From Ignavibacteriota bacterium (GTDB lineage Bacteria; Bacteroidota; Ignavibacteria; Kapaibacteriales; UBA2268), in the NCBI GenBank assembly GCA_016219595.1, contig JACRLY010000040.1, positions 1 to 36,218 of the forward strand: a stretch of 36,218 nt of DNA, in the 5' to 3' direction. Both the position numbers and the translations under genes were made by a program. Under the pieces are notes generated by a model. The model was given only the letters and a program-made list of their open reading frames with translations. It was not told the DNA's origin and did not search any database. Shown here piece by piece: positions 28,507 to 36,218 of this stretch; position 1 is the stretch's first letter; every line of letters begins with the position of its first letter.

Positions 28507-30339
28507 ATGTGCGGAATTGTCGGTTATATTGGCAATCAAAAAGTGTCAAACATCTTAATCAATGGATTGAAAAGAATGGAATACCGTGGCTATGACTCAG
28601 CCGGGTTAAGTTTACTTCAGAATGGAAAAATTGAAACTATAAAAAAATCAGGTAAAGTTTCTCAATTAGAATTACTCATAGACCACAATTTATATAATAC
28701 TACAATTGGAATAGCGCATACGCGTTGGGCTACTCATGGTGTACCTAATGATATCAATGCACATCCTCATCACAGTTCAGACGACAGAATTTCTATTGTT
28801 CATAACGGAATCATTGAAAATTATGCTGCAATCAAAAAGAATTTGATGGAAAAAGGATACACTTTCCGTTCAGATACTGATTCAGAAGTAATTGCTGTAA
28901 TGATTCAAGCTGTATATGAAAAAGTTAAGTGTCTTGAGGAAGCAGTACGAATTACTTTAAATGAAGTAGATGGTACATTTGGACTCGTTGTACTATCTAT
29001 AAATGAACCTGATAAAATTATTGCTGCAAGGCGTGGAAGTCCATTAGTGCTTGGAATCGGTGAAAATGAATATATCGTAGCCTCGGATGCTGCTGCAATT
29101 ATTCAACATACCCGACAGGTTGTTTATCTTAATGATAATGAGATGGCAATTATTAAGAAGGAAGGTTTTGAAACAAAGACGATAATGAATGAAGTAACTA
29201 CGAAACATATCCATGAAATCGAATTTGATTTGGAGCAAATCGAAAAAGCCGGGTATGAGCATTTCATGCTCAAGGAAATTTTTGAACAGCCTGAAACATT
29301 CAGAGATGCTTTCAGAGGCAGACTACTTGCAGACAAAGGTAATGTGAAATTAGGTGGTCTGACCCAGGTTCAGGAAAAATTGAGAAATGCAAAGAGAATT
29401 ATTATAACTGCATGCGGAACTTCATGGCATTCAGCTTTAGTCGGTGAATATATTATCGAAAACCTTGCGCAAATACCCGTTGAGGTAGAATATGCATCAG
29501 AATTTCGCTATCGTAACACTCCCCTTTATCCTGACGATATAGTTATAGCAATATCTCAGAGTGGAGAAACCGCTGATACTTTGGCGGCAGTATATGAAGC
29601 TAAACAGAAAGGTGCAACCCCGATTGGTATTGTTAACGTTGTCGGTAGTTCGATTGCACGTGAAACTGAAGCCGGCATCTATATACATGCAGGTCCTGAA
29701 ATAGGTGTTGCTTCCACTAAAGCATTTACTTCACAAATTGCAGTTCTTACCCTATTAGCATTGTATCTTGGAAGAATGAGAAATTTATCTCAAAGTGACG
29801 GAAAAAGAATCGCAGCAGAAATACTCGAAATACCGGATAAAATCAAACAAATTCTAGACCGTTCTAAAGAAATAAAATCATTGGCTAAAAAACAAGCTAA
29901 ATCAAGAAATTACCTTTATCTCGGAAGAGGATATAACTTTCCTGTGGCACTAGAGGGTGCGTTAAAGATGAAGGAAATTTCTTATATTCACGCCGAAGGA
30001 TATCCTGCGGCTGAAATGAAGCATGGACCAATAGCTCTTATAGATGAAAACATGCCAGTCGTAATTGTTGCCACAAAAGACGAGATTTATGAAAAAGTAA
30101 TTTCTAATATCCAGGAAGTCCGGGCAAGAAAAGGTAAAGTAATTGCAATTGCTACAGAAGGTGATGAGAATATTAAGGATTACGCAAACCACGTTATTTA
30201 TATTCCTGCAACTTTACCTATGCTTATACCTGTCCTTGCAGTTATCCCATTACAATTAATTGCTTATTATACTGCTGTCGAGCTTGGATGTAACGTTGAC
30301 CAGCCTAGGAACCTGGCAAAGAGTGTAACGGTAGAGTAA
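28507..30339 (+). CDS. glmS: Glutamine--fructose-6-phosphate aminotransferase (isomerizing)
   Basis: MCGIVGYIGNQK, IAHTRWATHGVPNDINAHPH, two SIS domains, C-terminal DQPRNLAKSVTVE. Confidence 0.98.
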   Translation: MCGIVGYIGNQKVSNILINGLKRMEYRGYDSAGLSLLQNGKIETIKKSGKVSQLELLIDHNLYNTTIGIAHTRWATHGVPNDINAHPHHSSDDRISIVHNGIIENYAAIKKNLMEKGYTFRSDTDSEVIAVMIQAVYEKVKCLEEAVRITLNEVDGTFGLVVLSINEPDKIIAARRGSPLVLGIGENEYIVASDAAAIIQHTRQVVYLNDNEMAIIKKEGFETKTIMNEVTTKHIHEIEFDLEQIEKAGYEHFMLKEIFEQPETFRDAFRGRLLADKGNVKLGGLTQVQEKLRNAKRIIITACGTSWHSALVGEYIIENLAQIPVEVEYASEFRYRNTPLYPDDIVIAISQSGETADTLAAVYEAKQKGATPIGIVNVVGSSIARETEAGIYIHAGPEIGVASTKAFTSQIAVLTLLALYLGRMRNLSQSDGKRIAAEILEIPDKIKQILDRSKEIKSLAKKQAKSRNYLYLGRGYNFPVALEGALKMKEISYIHAEGYPAAEMKHGPIALIDENMPVVIVATKDEIYEKVISNIQEVRARKGKVIAIATEGDENIKDYANHVIYIPATLPMLIPVLAVIPLQLIAYYTAVELGCNVDQPRNLAKSVTVE

Positions 30340-30404
30340 TTGTTATAATAACTAATTTATATCATATCGTCAATTTAATTAGTAATAAAAAAAGTGAGAG
30401 ATAT

Positions 30405-30608
30405 ATGACATTATTAAAAGAAATATCTATTGATACAATAAGAAAGATGCCTGACAATAGTTCAGTCGATGATATTATGTACGAACTAAATTTTATATCT
30501 AAAGTCCTTGAAGGAAATGACGATGCAGTATCAGGTAGATATATAACAAAAAATGAATTATTAGAAAAGGTAGCTTTGTGGGGAAAGTCGTCTGGACAAA
30601 TAAGTTAA
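30405..30608 (+). CDS. Small antitoxin-like protein without adjacent toxin
   Basis: IRKMPDNSSVDDIMYELNFISKVLEGNDDAVSGRYITKNELLEKVALW resembles short antitoxins often paired with ParE; from memory, not searched. Confidence 0.5.
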   Translation: MTLLKEISIDTIRKMPDNSSVDDIMYELNFISKVLEGNDDAVSGRYITKNELLEKVALWGKSSGQIS

Positions 30609-30656
30609 TTGATTTATATAATTTATAAATAACTAAATTTTGTAAAAGTAGAAATA

Positions 30657-30989
30657 TTAGTGTAATAAACTATAAATCGAAGTGAATTTTAATCTAATAT
30701 TTTCAATATCTCTTTTTGATAAAGAACCCAATTTCTTATCAATTATATTCTTTCCTAAAGTTGCAATTTTGTGCAATCTGACAGTTGAAACAGCAATTAA
30801 TCCTGCACTCCTCCAATCATTAAGTTGGAAATCATATTGTGTATCATAATGTTTAGTAGTAATCCTTGAAATAACTAAATCGTCATCACCTGAATCTAAA
30901 AGGACTAATGCTGGTCTTTTCTTTATCGTCTTAAGTTCTGAGAAAGGATATTCGAGTAAAACTATATCACTAAATTTATAATTTGTCAT
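30657..30989 (-). CDS. PemK/MazF-like toxin
   Basis: MTNYKFSDIVLLEYPFSELKTIKKRPALVLLDSG.DDLVISRITT.., GLIAVSTVRLHKIATLGKNIIDKKLGSLS; start trimmed to Met at 30989. Confidence 0.85.
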   Translation of the reverse strand: MTNYKFSDIVLLEYPFSELKTIKKRPALVLLDSGDDDLVISRITTKHYDTQYDFQLNDWRSAGLIAVSTVRLHKIATLGKNIIDKKLGSLSKRDIENIRLKFTSIYSLLH

Positions 30990-31191
30990 ATATGCTATCC
31001 TCTGCATCATATCCTTCAATAAATTCACGGACAGCCATATCCTTCCACTCTTTCTCTTCAATCTTATAATTATCTGGAATAGAAAAGGTTGCCTTTAAGA
31101 TTGTATTTTGAGGTAAAATATCAATAAACTCCTTAGGAATTTCTAACATTCCATTGTTTAAAACTTTAATAGGAACTTCATAAGTTTTCAT
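30976..31191 (-). CDS. Antitoxin (AbrB/MazE-like) of the PemK-like toxin
   Basis: KVLNNGMLEIPKEFIDILPQNTILKATFSIP; overlaps the toxin start by 14 nt. Confidence 0.75.
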   Translation of the reverse strand: MKTYEVPIKVLNNGMLEIPKEFIDILPQNTILKATFSIPDNYKIEEKEWKDMAVREFIEGYDAEDSIYDKL

Positions 31192-31301
31192 AATTATTCC
31201 AATAATTTTTTTACAAATTGACTGCTTTATTTGAAATTTATTATATATTGATGTTTTGAAGTAAAGAAATGAAAAATTCAGCCCTATTAATTATAACAAA
31301 T

Positions 31302-31340
31302 GGAGCATTTTTTTTTAATTGGTAACTTTTAAAATGCTCC
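31302..31340. other. Perfect 10-bp inverted repeat GGAGCATTTT...AAAATGCTCC
   Basis: Arms 31302-31311 and 31331-31340, loop 19 nt, in the intergenic space downstream of the minus-strand sigma operon. Confidence 0.75.
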
Positions 31341-31359
31341 ACTTGATATTTCCAGTTTT

Positions 31360-31869
31360 TTATTCATCGTCATTCATTCCGGGACCTCTTCCTCCGGGAC
31401 CTCTGCCTTTTCCTTTTGCCATATTCAATAAAATCTTTTGAAGTTCCTTCATAAATTTCGACTCAAAAACCAGGAATTTAGCATATTCCTTAGGTTCTAA
31501 TACGGTTTTGAAAGCACGTAATTTCTCCAGATAAACTTCGTTTAATTTAGATTGACTGTTTATCAGCTTATCAGTGAGATTAGCAATCTCGTCTTTTGAG
31601 GCATCCTTCTTTATAGCTTCGCCTAATTCATCTGCCACTGCGTCTACTGCCATTCTTTGCTCATCAACCTTTTTCTCATAAATAGTATACTTTATCAGAA
31701 ATTTCTCTGAATTTTGCTCATCGAGGTTGAGTATTTCGAGTAATTTCATTTTCTTCATCATGGCTATTCTTTCTTTTGCCTTATTTGCAGGCTGTGCTGC
31801 AACCAAACCTAAAGATAAGGTCAGAACTAATAAGTAAATAATTGACTTTTTAAATATTGAAATTAACAT
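31360..31869 (-). CDS. Periplasmic Spy/CpxP-like helical protein
   Basis: Signal peptide; MKLLEILNLDEQNSEKFLIKYTIYEKKVDEQR; Gly/Arg-rich tail GKGRGPGGRGPGMNDDE. Confidence 0.65.
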   Translation of the reverse strand: MLISIFKKSIIYLLVLTLSLGLVAAQPANKAKERIAMMKKMKLLEILNLDEQNSEKFLIKYTIYEKKVDEQRMAVDAVADELGEAIKKDASKDEIANLTDKLINSQSKLNEVYLEKLRAFKTVLEPKEYAKFLVFESKFMKELQKILLNMAKGKGRGPGGRGPGMNDDE

Positions 31870-32569
31870 TTGAAAACTCCTCTAACATATTTTGAAAATC
31901 ATTTTCTTCCATATTATTCATTTCATTTAATAAATTATAATTCTGTTGGTCAGGTATAGAAATTAATGCAGTTTCGACACCTGTCAAACCTGATGACAAA
32001 TGTTGTGTAATAAATTCATCCCAAATATTACTTGAAGTAGATTCATCCATCATGGGTTGTGTTAAATTCTGCCTGTTTTCAACTAACAGATTGCTTGTTA
32101 ATGCGGCTAATTCCTCATTTTGAAGAGTACTGTCAAATAATGAAAGTGCATCATTAGCATCAAGAATTTGAAATTGGTTTGAAATTAAATTGTTTTTTTC
32201 TTTTCCGTTATTTATAGGATTATATACAAAAATGATTAATAAAATCATAGCCAGTCCTAATGAAGGTACTAAGAATCGCATAGTAAAACTAAATCTTCTC
32301 TGCTTAATGTTTTTGGCTTCAAGCCTATTATTTACTTTAATAGAAAGATTCCGGGTTTTTTGGGTTATTTTCTTATCTAACTCCATTGCTTCAACTTTCC
32401 CGAACACATCCTTTACTTGTTTAATCTCTTCCTGCAAATCCGGATATTTTGTGAGATGTAATTCAAACAATATTATATCATCCTGAGTTAATCTTCCGAA
32501 TACATAATCCGGAAGCATTTCCTGCATATCCTTATAATTCAATTCCCTGTTTGGTATTTTATTTTCCAT
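31850..32569 (-). CDS. Putative anti-sigma factor
   Basis: MLPDYVFGRLTQDDIILFELHLTKYPDLQEEIKQV zinc-finger-like N-terminus without obvious Cys, one TM segment, directly after the sigma gene. Confidence 0.7.
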   Translation of the reverse strand: MENKIPNRELNYKDMQEMLPDYVFGRLTQDDIILFELHLTKYPDLQEEIKQVKDVFGKVEAMELDKKITQKTRNLSIKVNNRLEAKNIKQRRFSFTMRFLVPSLGLAMILLIIFVYNPINNGKEKNNLISNQFQILDANDALSLFDSTLQNEELAALTSNLLVENRQNLTQPMMDESTSSNIWDEFITQHLSSGLTGVETALISIPDQQNYNLLNEMNNMEENDFQNMLEEFSNVNFNI

Positions 32570-32660
32570 ATACTGCCTATTTAAAATTTTCAATTTCTAA
32601 TTATCAATAAATCATTTAACTTTAGTGGGCAATTCATGAATTGCCTAATCTTTATAATCA

Positions 32661-33263
32661 TTATAAACCAGATAAACTTTTTAACTCTTGAGTTATTTTC
32701 TTAACAGCATGGTAATAATTAGCTTTCAAACCTCCTACTGATGTACCAAGTACTTTAGAAATTTCTTCGTAAGACATTTGGTCAAAATACCTTAGTGAAA
32801 AAGTTTCCCTTTGTTTTTCAGGGAGTTTTTTCAAGACATTAAGTAATGCTTCTTCATTTTCTTTTTTCTCAATTTTATCTAATGGTGAATCATTATCGGA
32901 AGCATACAAATTAATTAATGTATTTGAATTATCTTCATCATTATCAGAGAAATCGAGTCTCATAAAATTCAAAATTTTCTTCTTTCTCCTCATATTTGCT
33001 GCAACATTGGCAGTAATCCTGTACAGCCATGTTTTTACATTACTGTCACCCCTGAACTTGTGTAGATTATTCAATGCTTTTATAAAAACTTCCTGCGAAG
33101 CATCATCGGCATCATCATAAGATTGAAGGTAGCGTAATGCGGTAGAAAAAACAAAATTCTGGTGTTTGCGTACAAAAGCGGTTGCAGCGGCTTCACTTTT
33201 GTGCTCAGTGTAATTTTTTATGATTTCTGAATCGTTTTCCAGTACCAAAGCTAATACATCCAT
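32661..33263 (-). CDS. ECF-type RNA polymerase sigma factor
   Basis: DDADDASQEVFIKALNNLHKFRGDSNVKTWLYRITANVAANMRRKKK, LPEKQRETFSLRYFDQMSYEEISKVLGTSVGGLKANYYHAVKKI. Confidence 0.95.
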   Translation of the reverse strand: MDVLALVLENDSEIIKNYTEHKSEAAATAFVRKHQNFVFSTALRYLQSYDDADDASQEVFIKALNNLHKFRGDSNVKTWLYRITANVAANMRRKKKILNFMRLDFSDNDEDNSNTLINLYASDNDSPLDKIEKKENEEALLNVLKKLPEKQRETFSLRYFDQMSYEEISKVLGTSVGGLKANYYHAVKKITQELKSLSGL

Positions 33264-33358
33264 CGTTTTTTCTAAATATAATAAATTTTAGTGATTAGAC
33301 ACACATATTTCAGAAAGGTTTAATTCGAAATTTATGTAAAGTATGAGTAATATGAACG

Positions 33359-34612
33359 TTAACTTGAAAATAAATTATAAGAAGGTAATTCAATAACAAA
33401 TGTAGAACCCTTTCCGGGTGAAGTTTCTTTGAGATAAATCTTCCCGTCATGGTAATCTTCTACTATCCTCTTGCATAGACTTAATCCAAGTCCCCATCCA
33501 CGTTTCTTGGTCGTAAATCCGGGAAAAAATATCTGTCTTCTTTGTTTTGCAGTCATACCTTTTCCTGTATCTGTTACAGAAATATTTATATGACTTTGAG
33601 CTTTACAACTTAAATCAATAAAGACTTTTCCTCTTTTATTCTCTATAGCTTCAGTTGCATTTTTCAACAGATTTTCAATCACCCACTGAAACAGATCGGG
33701 ATTTATTGAAGCTCCAATTGATTTATCAAGATTTCGAACAATTTCAATTTGCTTTCCAATATGCGGAAGACGTTTTTCAAAATAAGTACAAATTTGTTCA
33801 ATTACTTCAGCAAGATTTTTTGAAAATTTTTCAGGCTTTGAACCGATTTTAGAAAACCTTGTAGCTATAATATTGAGCCTGTTAATATCACTTTCCATTT
33901 CATTAATTGTATCAATTAATGTTTCAGGCTTATCTTTATTCAATCGTATTATTTCCATCCATGCCATGAGGCTTGAAATAGGAGTTCCAAGCTGATGTGC
34001 AGCTTCCTTAGCCATTCCAACCCAAACTTTTGATTCCTCATTTCTTCTGATTGTGCTGAAGGCAATGTACCCTATTATAATGAAAGTAATAACAATCAGT
34101 ATTTCGACAAAAGGAAAAAATCTCAGCTTATCAATTAAAAATGAATGGGAATAATAAAACTTTTGAAGCAACTTGCCATCCGGTCCTTCTATTATTATTG
34201 GTTCATAAGTTTCTCTCATCTTACTAATAGTTTTTAACAGAAATTGTTTCTGTTCTTCCATTGTCATTGATGTATCTATATGCACATTAATAGTATATTG
34301 GTCATAAGGATAAATCGGGTCATCATTTTTATCGGTAATAATAATCGGGAATGATAAAGTAGGGGTAATATTATCAATCAAAAATAAATAATCTTCAAAT
34401 GAATTTGGATCTGAATACCTTTTATAAATATCTGTGTAAAATTTAACAGTCTTTTGTTCAATGCTTATTAATTCGGCAACAAGTGACTGCGTGTACAAAA
34501 TCATGGAGATGAAAATTCCAAAAGCTGCTACTCCTAATAAAATTTTAAGCTGCCATTTCGAGTAAGTGAAGCGATAAAAAATATCGGATATTTTGCTTTT
34601 GTAAAATCTCAT
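33359..34612 (-). CDS. Membrane sensor histidine kinase
   Basis: Two TM segments, H-box AKEAAHQLGTPISSLMAWMEI, N-box ENLLKNATEAIE, G-boxes DTGKGMT and GWGLGLSLCKRIVEDYHDGKI. Confidence 0.93.
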   Translation of the reverse strand: MRFYKSKISDIFYRFTYSKWQLKILLGVAAFGIFISMILYTQSLVAELISIEQKTVKFYTDIYKRYSDPNSFEDYLFLIDNITPTLSFPIIITDKNDDPIYPYDQYTINVHIDTSMTMEEQKQFLLKTISKMRETYEPIIIEGPDGKLLQKFYYSHSFLIDKLRFFPFVEILIVITFIIIGYIAFSTIRRNEESKVWVGMAKEAAHQLGTPISSLMAWMEIIRLNKDKPETLIDTINEMESDINRLNIIATRFSKIGSKPEKFSKNLAEVIEQICTYFEKRLPHIGKQIEIVRNLDKSIGASINPDLFQWVIENLLKNATEAIENKRGKVFIDLSCKAQSHINISVTDTGKGMTAKQRRQIFFPGFTTKKRGWGLGLSLCKRIVEDYHDGKIYLKETSPGKGSTFVIELPSYNLFSS

Positions 34613-34615
34613 ATA

Positions 34616-35866
34616 TTAAATGTAATTGAAATTTTCAATTGAATTAAGTGGAACACTTTTCTGTTCGGATGTCTGCATATTTTTGATTGTCAGAATTCCA
34701 TTATTTATTTCATCATCACCGATAATAATCACGTATTTGGCTCCTATTTTATTTGCCTCCTTCATTTGTGATTTCACTGACCGTTTCTGCAAGTCTATCA
34801 TAACCCTGATATTTTTATTTCTTAATTTATTAGAAATATCTAATGAATGTTTTATAAATTGGGAATTTGCCGTTACAATATAAACTTGTGGAGATGACTC
34901 TGATTGTCTTAGTTTATTTGTTTGTTCAAGTATTAATAAAATTCTTTCAATACCCAATGCAAATCCCACTGCAGGTGTTGAGGGTCCACCCAATTGTTCT
35001 ATTAAATTATTGTATCTGCCACCACCTCCAAAAGAATCCTGCGCACCTAAAATTGAACTTTGAAATTCAAATACAGTATGATTGTAGTAATCTAAACCTC
35101 TTACTAACCTGGGATTTATTTTAAAGGATATGCCGGAATCACTTATTAATTGTATAACCTCATTATAATGAATTTTGCTTGGCTCATCAAGATAATCGAT
35201 AATAACGGGTGCTTCTTTGAGAATACTTATATCATTATTGTCCTTAGAATCAAGTATTCTTAAAGGATTTGTTTCAAGCCTTAATATGCTGTCATCAGAT
35301 AATTTTTCTTTAACTGATTTCAAATATTTTACCAATTCTGCTACATAGGTTTTCCTTGATTCATCAGAACCGAGTGAATTAATAAATAAATTATAATCAT
35401 CAATTCCGACAGACCTGAATAATGAATCTGCTAAAAAAATCACTTCAGCATCAGCTTCAGGATTTGGCGAACCGATACATTCAGCTCCATATTGATGAAA
35501 TTGGCGCATTCTACCCTTTTGCGGTCTTTCAAATCTGAAAAACGGTCCAAAATACCATAATCTTAATAATGGAGAATCATGCAACAAAGAATTTTGTACA
35601 ACCGACCTAACGAGTGCCGCAGTCATTTCAGGTCTTAGGGTTAAAGATTCATTACCCTTATCATGAAATGTATACATTTCTTTGTTTACTACATCTGTTC
35701 CCTCACCGATTCCCCTGGAAAAAACCTCTGTCTTTTCAAAAATTGGAGTTCTCAATTCCTTGTAACCATAAAGATGTGAAGTATTCCGAAATGACGATTC
35801 CACAAAATCCCAATATCCCACTGTATCAGGTAATATATCTTTAGTTCCTCTTACCGATTGAATCAT
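34616..35866 (-). CDS. hisS: Histidyl-tRNA synthetase
   Basis: MIQSVRGTKDILPDTVGYWDFVE, RPEMTAALVRSVVQN, FRFERPQKGRMRQFHQYGAECIG, LVRGLDYYNHTVFEF, GGGGRYNNLIEQLGGPSTPAVGFALGIERI. Confidence 0.97.
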   Translation of the reverse strand: MIQSVRGTKDILPDTVGYWDFVESSFRNTSHLYGYKELRTPIFEKTEVFSRGIGEGTDVVNKEMYTFHDKGNESLTLRPEMTAALVRSVVQNSLLHDSPLLRLWYFGPFFRFERPQKGRMRQFHQYGAECIGSPNPEADAEVIFLADSLFRSVGIDDYNLFINSLGSDESRKTYVAELVKYLKSVKEKLSDDSILRLETNPLRILDSKDNNDISILKEAPVIIDYLDEPSKIHYNEVIQLISDSGISFKINPRLVRGLDYYNHTVFEFQSSILGAQDSFGGGGRYNNLIEQLGGPSTPAVGFALGIERILLILEQTNKLRQSESSPQVYIVTANSQFIKHSLDISNKLRNKNIRVMIDLQKRSVKSQMKEANKIGAKYVIIIGDDEINNGILTIKNMQTSEQKSVPLNSIENFNYI

Positions 35867-35912
35867 TTTAATAACGTATTTGTTCCAAAAAAGCAAATTT
35901 ATTAAATAATAA

Positions 35913-36218
35913 TCATTTATGAACGTTCAATTGACGTGTTATTTTTGTTGTTGGTGTTTGTAATATATAGTAGTAACAACCTGAAGGAATATCATTTACA
36001 TCAAGAATTATTTCGTAATGACCTGGGTTCAGCTCCCGGTTAACAAGTGTTTTAACCACATTTCCCATAATATCAATAATTAAAATATTTGATAATATCA
36101 CAAAAATTACAAAATTTTGCAATATCTCAAAAAGAGCAGGCAAAGGATTTGTAAATGTGCAGAGTATAAGCCCAAAAATATTGAATGGTTTGGCATTTGT
36201 AGTCCTTTCAGCTGTTCC
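35913..36218 (-). CDS. C-terminal part of a secreted protein with T9SS sorting domain; 5' part outside the window
   Basis: NPLPALFEI...NILIIDIMGNVVKTLVNRELNPGHYEIILDVNDIPSGCYYYILQTPTTKITRQLNVHK; frame is open to the window edge. Confidence 0.8.
   Translation of the reverse strand, partial: GTAERTTNAKPFNIFGLILCTFTNPLPALFEILQNFVIFVILSNILIIDIMGNVVKTLVNRELNPGHYEIILDVNDIPSGCYYYILQTPTTKITRQLNVHK

Overview
AT-rich chromosomal window from a Bacteroidota/Chlorobi-group-like bacterium. This assignment is inferred from a SusC/SusD pair, type IX secretion (T9SS) C-terminal sorting domains and Bacteroidota-type -7 promoter motifs. Most genes are recognisable: SusC (interrupted)/SusD, ComB-like phosphatase, FtsK, RecN, Wzz/Wza-like pair, inositol monophosphatase-DapF, M20 amidohydrolase, a seven-repeat T9SS propeller, metallophosphoesterase, isochorismatase-like hydrolase, AlkD-like protein, MgsA, MBL-fold hydrolase, PgeF, ComEC (split), GlmS flanked by toxin-antitoxin genes, an ECF sigma/anti-sigma/Spy-like operon, a histidine kinase and HisS. 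No complete new system is proven. The most unusual material is (1) a 1.16-kb repeat island between ftsK and recN, made of 7-nt and 9-nt period arrays, GC-rich palindromes and a lone leftward terminator, and (2) a related GC palindrome present as an in-frame 51-bp (17-aa) triple repeat inside the metallophosphoesterase gene. Several genes look broken (SusC in-frame TAG, ComEC internal deletion plus frameshift, and ftsK and metallophosphoesterase 5' ends each needing one extra homopolymer base). These are either real decay or sequence errors and need read-level checking. All family calls come from reading motifs by eye; no database search was run.
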